Below are positions 26,327 to 32,878 of a stretch of DNA of 35,214 bases, one piece after another (the stretch's first letter is position 1; the number at the start of each line of letters is the position of its first letter). This DNA comes from Henriciella sp. Its GTDB lineage: Bacteria > Pseudomonadota > Alphaproteobacteria > Caulobacterales > Hyphomonadaceae. A model generated the notes under the pieces. The model saw nothing but the letters and a program-made list of their open reading frames with translations. It ran no database searches and was not told the DNA's origin. The stretch lies in contig NVWP01000008.1 in NCBI GenBank assembly GCA_002733705.1, forward strand, positions 1-35,214. The letters are read 5' to 3'. A program made the position numbers and the translations under genes.

Positions 26327-27808
26327 CTAATCCAGCTCGTCAAAGATTTCGGAGAGGAGCTGATCTAGGCGCCTGCGCGTGAGGGATGAACTCAGGGAGG
26401 AGTCGTTGGCGAAGACGGCAAAGGCATAGCGCTCGCCGCTCGGCGTTTCGAAATAACCTGCCAGTGCACCGACCCCGGTCAGGCTGCCGGTCTTTGCGTG
26501 AAGGCGGCCGGTTTCGGCCAGCTCACGGAACCTGTATTTGAGCGTGCCGTTCTCGCCGGGCCTGGCCATGTTCCCAAGCCATGTCTCAAACCAGCTTTGC
26601 TGACTGGCCCACACCAGGAGGTCTGTCATCGCCGAGGGGGTAATCCGGTCATAGACGGAAAGGCCCGAGCCATCAGCAAAATTGAACTCGCTTCTCGCCG
26701 CACCCGCATCGACCATCATGTCTCCCATGAGCTCCAGCCCGGATTCCTGAGAGCGGTCGCGTGCGGTGAGTGAAATGTGATGGAGAAGGACTTCGGTGTA
26801 GAAATTATTGCTCTTGTGGAGGATTTCTTCGAGCAGATCGGCAGGGTCGGGCGCGGGCAGGGCGAAATCAGCCGGCTGATCGGCAGCCTCGTCTTCCACG
26901 GCTTCAGGCTCATGCACGATTTCGCCGCGGAACACCGGCCCATGCACTGTCACACCGCGCGACTGCAGCATGGCCTTGAAGACTTCGCCCGCATAGAGCG
27001 CCGGGTCGTCCAGGCCGAACTGAAGATGTACCGGCGGCGAAGCAAGCGGCAGGCGCCCCAGAAGGAAGGCCTCCTGCGCGCCCGGCCGGCGGATAAGATC
27101 CAGATTGAACTGGCGCGTCGACACGGTCTGGGCCTCATCCGTGTTGATCTTGAAGAAGGGTGTCCACTCCCAGGAGACCTCTGGCGGCTGGCCCTGCCGG
27201 TTGCCAGGTGTCAGGCGGGCGCGCGCGACACCGCCATCAATGCTCAGCGAGGAGATCGCCGTCGCATAGCCGAAGCGGAAATCCTCATGTGTCCAGCCGG
27301 TCGGCCAGTGTGGCGGCTGGAAAAGGGAATCGTCGACATCGATCGCTGCAATGTCGGTTACCCCGCTCTCTGCCACGGCATCTGCCAGCAATTGCAGACA
27401 GTTGCCTTCACAGCGTCCTGTCGCGGAAAGGCTGGGATCGCCGGCGCCTTTGAGAACCAGATTGGGATAGGGTGACGTGGATACAGACTCCAGATTAACA
27501 CTTGTCCCGCCAGGCCAGCGCCCGGAGTCGAAATCACCCAGCAGTCGGAAAGCGGCCGATGTGGTGACAAGTTTGAGCGTCGAGGCCGGAGCAAATCGCT
27601 GGTCTTCCGAAAGGCCGAAGACCTGCTCCCCATCAAGTGAGACCACGGAGACCCCCCAGCGCCCGCCGTCAAGGTCAGGCAAGGAGACCGCATCGCTAGG
27701 TATAGTCTGTGCCTGCGCCGCCAACGAACCAAGGGCGAGGCTGGCGAGGAGGGTCGTGAGGACCTTGAGCCCGCTTTTGGGGAAGGGAAGGGGGAGGTCT
27801 CTAGTCAT
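26327..27808 (-). CDS. dacB: D-alanyl-D-alanine carboxypeptidase/endopeptidase (PBP4, peptidase S13)
   Basis: 493 residues with a Sec signal (VLTTLLASLALGSLAAQAQ). It trims or cleaves peptidoglycan peptide cross-links in the periplasm. The three penicillin-binding motifs are SxxK at 76-79 (ASTLKL), SxN at 333-335 (KSNNFY) and KTG at 439-441 (HAKTGSL). The long insert domain between the first two motifs fits the S13 family. The start overlaps the hemB stop by 8 bases, so the two are co-transcribed. Confidence 0.93.
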   Translation of the reverse strand: MTRDLPLPFPKSGLKVLTTLLASLALGSLAAQAQTIPSDAVSLPDLDGGRWGVSVVSLDGEQVFGLSEDQRFAPASTLKLVTTSAAFRLLGDFDSGRWPGGTSVNLESVSTSPYPNLVLKGAGDPSLSATGRCEGNCLQLLADAVAESGVTDIAAIDVDDSLFQPPHWPTGWTHEDFRFGYATAISSLSIDGGVARARLTPGNRQGQPPEVSWEWTPFFKINTDEAQTVSTRQFNLDLIRRPGAQEAFLLGRLPLASPPVHLQFGLDDPALYAGEVFKAMLQSRGVTVHGPVFRGEIVHEPEAVEDEAADQPADFALPAPDPADLLEEILHKSNNFYTEVLLHHISLTARDRSQESGLELMGDMMVDAGAARSEFNFADGSGLSVYDRITPSAMTDLLVWASQQSWFETWLGNMARPGENGTLKYRFRELAETGRLHAKTGSLTGVGALAGYFETPSGERYAFAVFANDSSLSSSLTRRRLDQLLSEIFDELD

Positions 27809-28805
27809 TCAGGATCTGCGCGGCTGCTTCTGCGAAATAGGTGATGACACCGGCTGCGCCCGCCCGCTTGAAGCAGAGCAGCGTTTCCATCATCACGCGC
27901 TCCTCGTCGATCCAGCCATTCTGTCCCGCTGCCTTGATCTGGGCATACTCACCAGAAACCTGGAAAGCGATAGTTGGCACGGCGAAGGTCTCCGAGACCC
28001 GGCGGATGATATCGAGATAGGGCAGGCCGGGCTTTACCATGACAAGATCGGCGCCCTCGGCGATATCCATCGCCACTTCGCGCAGCGCCTCGTCGCTATT
28101 GGCCGGGTTCTGCTGATAGGTCTTCTTGTCCCCTTTCAGCGCCGAGGCCGAGCCGATGGCATCGCGGTAGGGGCCATAGAAGCCGCTCGCATATTTCGCG
28201 GCATAGGAGAGGATCATGGTGTTTGAGAACCCACCCTCTTCGAGAGCGGTCCGAATCGCTCCGACGCGGCCATCCATCATGTCGGACGGGGCGACGATAT
28301 CGGCGCCAGCTTCTGCCTGGACCACGGCCTGCTGGCGCAGAAGCTCGACTGTATCGTCATTGCGGACATAACCGGCTTCATCGACCACCCCGTCATGGCC
28401 ATGAATGGTGAAGGGGTCCAGCGCGACGTCGCAGATCACGCCCACTTCGGGCGCGGCGTCCTTCATGGCCTTGATAACGGTCGGTATGAGGCCGTCCTTG
28501 TTCAGTGCCTCGCTGCCGGTCTCGTCCTTTCTTGATGGGTCGATATGCGGAAAGATCGCAATTGCCGGAATGCCGAGATCCCTGGCGCGCCTTGCGGCCT
28601 TGGCGGCTTCGTCAACGTTGAGCCGGTCCAGCCCTGGCATGGAGCCCACGGGAACCTTGGCGTCCTCGCCATCATGCACAATCATCGACCAGATGATGTC
28701 GCTGGGCGTCAGCGCGTGTTCACCGGAAAGCTCGCGTATCCAGCCGGAGTGGCGGAGACGTCTCAGACGTGTTGCCGGGAATGTCTGCGGAAAAGGAGAA
28801 GTCAT
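27801..28805 (-). CDS. hemB: Delta-aminolevulinic acid dehydratase (porphobilinogen synthase)
   Basis: 334 residues. It condenses two aminolevulinate molecules to porphobilinogen in haem synthesis. Schiff-base lysines are Lys204 (SYAAKYAS) and Lys258 (MVKPGLPYLD). In the metal loop the zinc-type cysteines are replaced: DVALDPFTIHGHDG has Ala, Asp and Asp at the three Cys positions, so this is the magnesium/potassium type common in alphaproteobacteria. The remnant of a GNAT gene ends 10 bases upstream on the same strand, and dacB overlaps the end. Confidence 0.95.
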   Translation of the reverse strand: MTSPFPQTFPATRLRRLRHSGWIRELSGEHALTPSDIIWSMIVHDGEDAKVPVGSMPGLDRLNVDEAAKAARRARDLGIPAIAIFPHIDPSRKDETGSEALNKDGLIPTVIKAMKDAAPEVGVICDVALDPFTIHGHDGVVDEAGYVRNDDTVELLRQQAVVQAEAGADIVAPSDMMDGRVGAIRTALEEGGFSNTMILSYAAKYASGFYGPYRDAIGSASALKGDKKTYQQNPANSDEALREVAMDIAEGADLVMVKPGLPYLDIIRRVSETFAVPTIAFQVSGEYAQIKAAGQNGWIDEERVMMETLLCFKRAGAAGVITYFAEAAAQILND

Positions 28806-28815
28806 GCAGGCCTAC

Positions 28816-29089
28816 TTATATCTCTGTCAGGAATGTCGAACGGTTTTTTGCCATGAATATGCGTTTGGAAACATCCATGAATGGCGCCTGAGCACGCTCA
28901 ATCTCATGCATCTACGTCTCAAGCGCATCGCGCGGTAGCTCCACGAACCCCGCCGAGGCATAGAAAGGCGCATTCCAGGCAAGGTCGCGAAATGTGGAAA
29001 GGACAATTTGGAGCAAATAGGGCCGAAGCGGCGATATCAGCTGCGATCACGGCCTTTGTCTCTGAGGCGCGGGCAGGGCGAACGACCAT
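28816..29089 (-). pseudogene. Decayed GNAT N-acetyltransferase (internal deletion, frameshift and stop)
   Basis: Starting at ATG 29087-29089 (GGAGAG upstream), the frame gives MVVRPARASETKAVIAADIA and ASALFAP, a typical GNAT N-terminus. In a different frame of the same strand follow VLSTFRDLAWNAPFYASAGF and VELPRDAL, the classic GNAT C-terminal block. A TAG at 28912-28914 interrupts it, yet the same frame continues as MHEIERAQAPFMDVSKRI to a TAA at 28816-28818, which again looks like a GNAT tail. The central acetyl-CoA-binding segment (about 80-90 residues) is missing. Three independent lesions (deletion, frame change, stop) make a sequencing error unlikely. It fills the otherwise empty 370-base gap between hemB and the PilZ gene. 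Confidence 0.75.
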
Positions 29090-29176
29090 GTCCGGTTCTC
29101 TCCATCCCCGCTCATTCTCACCATCGGATTGCCGGGCCTGTTTCATGTAAAAGGCCTTACAGACAATTGGCGTGAT

Positions 29177-29485
29177 TTATAAGCGGATCGTCTTGGCGCT
29201 GAGCAGCCGGATGCCCGCCAGCGGGCCGCGCTGCCACTGACGGCGGGCGTCGCAGCGTTTCAGCTTGGAACCGTCGGGGCTGATGATCTCCACCGTAAAC
29301 GTCTCGGGCAGGATGGATGTCTTGTTCAGCAGGATCTTTGCACCGCGCTGTGACATGTCCTTTACGACAAATGACATCTTGAACCCGGTCTCGAGAATAA
29401 GTGTTCCGGTCGTATTCACTTCAAAGCGCGGGAAGTCGCGTTGTTCTTGGGGATCAGACTCTGCCATTTCGATCTTCGATTGCAT
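29177..29485 (-). CDS. PilZ-domain protein (putative c-di-GMP receptor)
   Basis: 102 residues, a single PilZ domain. The c-di-GMP binding elements are visible: RxxxR in QRDFPRFEV (residues 16-20) and DxSxxG in VKDMSQRGAKI (D43 to G48). The rest of the barrel follows (ILPETFTVEI, CDARRQWQRGPLAGIRL). Stand-alone PilZ proteins usually act by binding partner proteins; the partner is unknown. It is divergent from the MarR-type gene across 272 bases. Confidence 0.88.
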   Translation of the reverse strand: MQSKIEMAESDPQEQRDFPRFEVNTTGTLILETGFKMSFVVKDMSQRGAKILLNKTSILPETFTVEIISPDGSKLKRCDARRQWQRGPLAGIRLLSAKTIRL

Positions 29486-29530
29486 GATCTTGTCTTCTAC
29501 GCGTTTTCTACACTGTTTCCGGAAGAGCCG

Positions 29531-29547
29531 GTACTTTGTGCCAGTAC
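29531..29547. other. Small inverted repeat upstream of the PilZ gene
   Basis: GTACT (29531-29535) and AGTAC (29543-29547) with a 7-base spacer, about 46 bases upstream of the PilZ start. It could be an operator half-pair; the evidence is weak. Confidence 0.25.
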
Positions 29548-29629
29548 GTGTCTGAATGCTAATGCAGCGTGCGCTTCTAAGGTTTCCTAAAGGTTGATAG
29601 GCCCAATTGTGGCTGAATTTACGTCCGAT

Positions 29630-29741
29630 GTTAACCGGATTGCCGGGTTTTGTTAACGAATCGGCGATTCGCAGACCCCTTGTTTAACGAAATATCAGGA
29701 TGAAGCGCGTAACTCTGTTCAAACTACAACAAAAGTTGAGT
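29630..29741. promoter_or_regulatory. AT-rich control region between the PilZ and MarR-type genes
   Basis: TTAAC elements occur at 29631-29635, 29653-29657 and 29684-29688, the first two as the palindrome GTTAAC. Then ACT-A-CAAC-AAAA-GTTG-AGT (29723-29741), a nearly perfect inverted repeat, ends 16 bases before the MarR-type start. The repeat is a plausible autoregulatory operator; the TTAAC elements resemble CtrA half-sites but lack the TTAA-N7-TTAA spacing. Confidence 0.4.
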
Positions 29742-29757
29742 GATGATGGTGGTTACA

Positions 29758-30252
29758 ATGAACAACACTGCACAAGCAGTGACCGGAGAAGATACGGTCG
29801 CTGAATCTTTCCTGAAGTCTCTTTCGCTTCTTGAGCAGGCGCACCGCCGCCTCCACGATGTGGTCAAGGACGATCTGGAGCGGGGTGGCGAGCGCCATCT
29901 CACCGGTGTCCAGGCGCTTCTCCTCTATGAAATTGGCGAAGGCGAGACGCCGGCCTCCATTCTGCGCGCACGTGGCGCTTTTGCTGGCACAAGTCTCTCC
30001 TACAATATCAAGAAGCTCCAGGAGGGTGGTTATCTGGTCCAGTCGCGCTCGGAAGCCGACAAGCGGACCGTGCATCTTCGTCTCACCGAGCGCGGCCACA
30101 AGGTTCGCAAGCGCGTTGAGGGCCTGTTCGCCAAACAGGCAGATGCGCTTGAGCCGACGGCGAGTGTCCGGCCGATGGATCTGACCCAGCTCAACAAGAC
30201 CGTGTCGCGTCTGGAGCGCTTCTGGTCCGACCAGATCCGCTTCCGTCTCTAA
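29758..30252 (+). CDS. MarR-type winged-helix regulator (LdtR-like)
   Basis: 164 residues from the ATG at 29758 (GGTGG five bases upstream); GTG/ATG codons at 29740-29746 are alternatives. The winged helix is seen in LTGVQALLLYEIGEGETPAS, ILRARGAFAGTSLSYNIKKL (recognition helix) and VQSRSEADKRTVHLRLTERG (wing). Dimerisation helices flank it. The pattern is close, from memory, to the rhizobial regulator LdtR, which controls cell-wall and stress genes, but that identification is tentative. It probably regulates itself through the inverted repeat at 29723-29741, and perhaps the outer-membrane gene 45 bases downstream. Confidence 0.82.
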   Translation: MNNTAQAVTGEDTVAESFLKSLSLLEQAHRRLHDVVKDDLERGGERHLTGVQALLLYEIGEGETPASILRARGAFAGTSLSYNIKKLQEGGYLVQSRSEADKRTVHLRLTERGHKVRKRVEGLFAKQADALEPTASVRPMDLTQLNKTVSRLERFWSDQIRFRL

Positions 30253-30297
30253 TTTTCGGCTTCAACCATTGGCGGAGGGCGTTATAGCTCTCCGCGA

Positions 30298-31011
30298 ATG
30301 GTTCGAAGACTGCTATGCCTGACCTTCCTGTTGATTTCGCAACAGGCCGAGGCCAGCCCCTGGGGGCGGCCCGATGATGGCGTTTATACGCGCGCTGCGC
30401 TCCACACTGGCGAGGTCGAAGGACTCTCAGCCTCCCGCGTCGATCTCTATGGCGAATATGGGGTGAGCGAGCGCTGGACGGCGACGGCGAAATATGAGCG
30501 CGTCACCTTTGACGGGTTTTCCGAGTTCGCCGCAAGCGGCTGGCGGACCACCCTCAGGCGCACTTTTCCCTTGTCCGGAAATATGGTCGCTTCGCTTGAA
30601 GGCGGCGCCCTGGAGGGCGAGGCCATTGGCGGCGCCTCCGGTTGCCAGTCCTTTGGAGGAGAGGCGCGCGGCGGTATCGGTCAGTCCTTCACATTCGGTT
30701 CAAGCTCGAACAGGGGCGACAAGAGACGCCGTTACGGGTTCTGGTTCGCTGAAGTGGCGACAAGGGCGCATTCGGACGGTTGCCAGCGCTATCGGCTTGA
30801 AACCGGTATTGGCCGGGAAGTCAGTACGGATATCTGGCTGATCGCGCAGGCCTGGTTCGATCAGGGGTCGGAAAACGCCCGCTCACAGAAATATCAGGCG
30901 GAGTATCTCTGGCGGCGTGGCGCGCTCGACCTGTCTGTCGGGTCGCTGGTAGAGCTTGGCGGTGAATTTGAAGAGACTGCTGTCTTCTTCTCGATTGCAC
31001 GCAGGTTCTAG
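30298..31011 (+). CDS. Exported beta-barrel-like outer-membrane protein of unknown function
   Basis: 237 residues with a Sec signal (VRRLLCLTFLLISQQAEAS). The mature part alternates polar and hydrophobic residues with many aromatic ends (VDLYGEYGVSERWTATAKYE, RYGFWFAEVATRA, AQAWFDQGSENARSQKYQAE) and finishes in ARRF, a C-terminal phenylalanine typical of BAM-inserted barrels. Two cysteines (GCQSF, GCQRY) could bond. No family is recognised. It follows the MarR-type gene by 45 bases in the same direction and ends within 4 bases of the convergent cytochrome gene. Confidence 0.7.
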   Translation: MVRRLLCLTFLLISQQAEASPWGRPDDGVYTRAALHTGEVEGLSASRVDLYGEYGVSERWTATAKYERVTFDGFSEFAASGWRTTLRRTFPLSGNMVASLEGGALEGEAIGGASGCQSFGGEARGGIGQSFTFGSSSNRGDKRRRYGFWFAEVATRAHSDGCQRYRLETGIGREVSTDIWLIAQAWFDQGSENARSQKYQAEYLWRRGALDLSVGSLVELGGEFEETAVFFSIARRF

Positions 31012-31580
31012 TCCTCAGCGTCGGTCGGGGCGTCCTGCGGAGCCGCTTCGCCCCCATATCCGCTTTCGACCATCAGATAGGCGATAACGGCGTGGCGGGC
31101 ATCCGGGCGATGCACCCCGGCAAAGCTCATCCGGTTGCCCGGCAAGTAGTCGCGTGGATTGGTCAGCCACTCTTCAAGCCGTTCCGGTGTCCATTCGAAG
31201 TCTGCGGACTGGAGTGCGCCGGAGTACTGAAAGTCGCTGACGGTGCCGACCTCACGCCCGAACAGACCGTAAAGGTTGGGCCCAACCAGATGGCGCGCGC
31301 CTTCGGCGATGGTGTGGCAGGACTGGCAATTCTTGAAAGTCCGGCGCCCAAGGCTGTAATCAGCTTGGGAGTAAGGGGCCGGCAGATTCGCGAACTCTGA
31401 CTGATGCGCGCTAGGCGTTTGCGAGGGTGCTGCCTCGGCTGGAGGCGCCGCAGCAGGTTCGGCGGCCCTCTGCGCGGGCGCAGGCGCGGCCGTGGTGCTC
31501 GTCGTATCGTCGCACGAGACGGCAAGGGCCATCGGAAAAATACTGCATATAAACAAGCATTTGAAGCTAAAGTCTGACAT
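31008..31580 (-). CDS. Cytochrome c (class I, c2/c550-like), probable lipoprotein
   Basis: 190 residues. The N-terminus has a hydrophobic signal ending in LAVSC (Cys23), a probable though imperfect lipobox. An Ala/Pro-rich linker (about residues 30-60) leads to a cytochrome c domain: haem-binding CQSCH at 85-89, GPNLYGLFGREVG, and the axial methionine in PGNRMSFAG (Met151). It should carry electrons in the periplasm, anchored to a membrane; the partner oxidase or reductase is not nearby. The start codon lies inside a palindrome, and only a weak GGA precedes it. Confidence 0.9.
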   Translation of the reverse strand: MSDFSFKCLFICSIFPMALAVSCDDTTSTTAAPAPAQRAAEPAAAPPAEAAPSQTPSAHQSEFANLPAPYSQADYSLGRRTFKNCQSCHTIAEGARHLVGPNLYGLFGREVGTVSDFQYSGALQSADFEWTPERLEEWLTNPRDYLPGNRMSFAGVHRPDARHAVIAYLMVESGYGGEAAPQDAPTDAED

Positions 31581-31591
31581 TTAAAAATGTC
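31576..31591. promoter_or_regulatory. 16-base palindrome over the cytochrome c start codon
   Basis: GACATTT-AA-AAATGTC is perfect and covers the start codon (31578-31580). It could fold in the mRNA and limit initiation, or bind a protein. Confidence 0.4.
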
Positions 31592-31603
31592 CATTCGATT
31601 GCA

Positions 31604-31619
31604 TCGTGCATATGCACGA
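31604..31619. promoter_or_regulatory. Perfect 16-base palindrome upstream of the cytochrome c gene (operator candidate)
   Basis: TCGTGCATATGCACGA reads identically on both strands and lies 24-39 bases before the cytochrome c start. The size suits a dimeric regulator; it matches no operator I recognise. Confidence 0.45.
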
Positions 31620-31629
31620 ACAGGGTTTT

Positions 31630-31672
31630 CCCAGCCAGATAAAGGCTGGGGGAGCAGCCCGTAAAAGCTGGG
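31630..31672. other. Competing hairpins in the cytochrome c / SdrD-like gene intergenic region
   Basis: CCCAGCC (31630-31636) can pair with GGCTGGG (31644-31650, 7-base loop), and its CCCAGC also with GCTGGG at 31667-31672. No T-run follows on either strand, so a terminator is unlikely. Confidence 0.35.
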
Positions 31673-31797
31673 AATTCAACATATTCATAAAGCGCGGACT
31701 TAACCGGCTTTGCTTAGTGTGAGGCGTAACAGGCCTGCTGCCAGCGCTGAATGAGACAGATTGAGGCAGCCTCAATGGAGTGCCTTTTCGTCCCGCC

Positions 31798-32823
31798 ATG
31801 TCCCTTCGTATCACCCTCTCTCTGCTCTGCCTGATCGCATTCAGCCTGCTCGCAGGTGTGTTTGAAGCCACTGCAGACCCATCCTATGGGCAAAGGAATG
31901 ACCTCTCGTCTCGGCTCATTGAAAGCGGAGCAGGGCGCCTCCCGTCCAGCGCCAGCTTGTCCCTCCAGCTGCCAGATGGCGGGCGGCGTGCGGGGCGGGT
32001 GGAACGCCCGCAATCTTTCGTCTCCAGGCGCGCGCAAATCGATGCGGCGATGGCTGATCTGTTCGCCGGAGAACTACGCCTGCAGGCCGGGGGGATTCAG
32101 CATGACGAAGCCATTCATGATGCGGGCATCGCCAATAGGCCGCCCGCAAGGACGCGGTTGGACTGGCGCAGCCAGAGGGCGTGGGCAGGCTTTCTTCTGG
32201 AGGCCTCGTTGACGATGCCGAGGGGCGGGGATGGGGGCACCGGGGCGCGCCTGCGTGGAGATCTGGAACAGGCGGCGCGCCCCGATAAGGGCGGCGCATC
32301 ACCTGCGCCGCCTCTGGTGCAGCCGGTCCTGCGAACGCGTCAAAGCGTACCTGCAGAGCCTGAGGCCGCTCTTCATCGCGCGACGTTCGACATCTCCGAT
32401 ATGGCCGGCAGGCACGCGCCGGGAACCGCAAAGCGATCTCCCCGCGACAGCGGTGCGCCCTCAGAGGTGTTTGAAGATGTGGCGGCCCAGCTTCGCGGGA
32501 CTGTCTTCATCGATAATGACACAGACGGTCTGCCAGGCGCCGGCGACACGCGCCTGGAGGGCGAGGGTGTGACCCTTACAGCTCTGGACACCGGTGAGGT
32601 GACCACCCACCGGTCAGCCTCTTTCGGCCAGTATGTCTTTGAGGGTGTGGCCCCCGGCCAGTATACCCTGTCTGTCGATATCGGCTGGGAGAGGATTGAG
32701 ACCAGCCTCCACGTGCCGCCCGGCGGGCGGTTTCAGCGCGTGGACGTTGCCCTGTCTCAGGAGCTGTTTCGGCCGCCAGACAGGAGCGCCTCGCATAAGC
32801 GCCAGTTTGCGATGCTCGAATGA
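31798..32823 (+). CDS. Exported protein with a single SdrD_B-like domain
   Basis: 341 residues from the ATG at 31798, chosen because the signal peptide starts there (MSLRITLSLLCLIAFSLLAG, cleavage near ATA-DP). The region from about 40 to 230 is arginine- and proline-rich, seems largely disordered and matches nothing I know. A C-terminal SdrD_B/Cna-B-type domain follows: GTVFIDNDTDGLPGAGDTRL (calcium-binding-like DxDxDG), then GVTLTALDTGE, SFGQYVFEGVAPGQYTLSV. Such domains form stalks or modules in secreted and surface proteins. Only one copy is present and no sorting motif follows. A shared terminator closes it against tig. Confidence 0.65.
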   Translation: MSLRITLSLLCLIAFSLLAGVFEATADPSYGQRNDLSSRLIESGAGRLPSSASLSLQLPDGGRRAGRVERPQSFVSRRAQIDAAMADLFAGELRLQAGGIQHDEAIHDAGIANRPPARTRLDWRSQRAWAGFLLEASLTMPRGGDGGTGARLRGDLEQAARPDKGGASPAPPLVQPVLRTRQSVPAEPEAALHRATFDISDMAGRHAPGTAKRSPRDSGAPSEVFEDVAAQLRGTVFIDNDTDGLPGAGDTRLEGEGVTLTALDTGEVTTHRSASFGQYVFEGVAPGQYTLSVDIGWERIETSLHVPPGGRFQRVDVALSQELFRPPDRSASHKRQFAMLE

Positions 32824-32825
32824 AA

Positions 32826-32853
32826 AGAGCCCGGCCTTTGCGGGCCGGGCTCT
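32826..32853 (-). terminator. Intrinsic terminator between the SdrD-like gene and tig
   Basis: AGAGCCCGGCC (32826-32836) pairs with GGCCGGGCTCT (32843-32853), an 11-base stem with a 6-base loop. On the minus strand it runs into TTTC, so it mainly ends tig transcription; it may also stop readthrough from the plus-strand gene. Confidence 0.85.
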
Positions 32854-32878
32854 CTGAACCAGTTGTACAGGCTGTGGC

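Noticed and set aside
28919-29146. A 75-residue minus-strand frame that could be a small gene
   Set aside because: Its first part is the GNAT N-terminus and the rest is out-of-frame GNAT C-terminus, so it is better described as part of a pseudogene.
29630-29688. TTAAC repeats as a true CtrA box
   Set aside because: Spacings between the elements are 22 and 31 bases start to start, not the TTAA-N7-TTAA arrangement, so only half-site similarity can be claimed.
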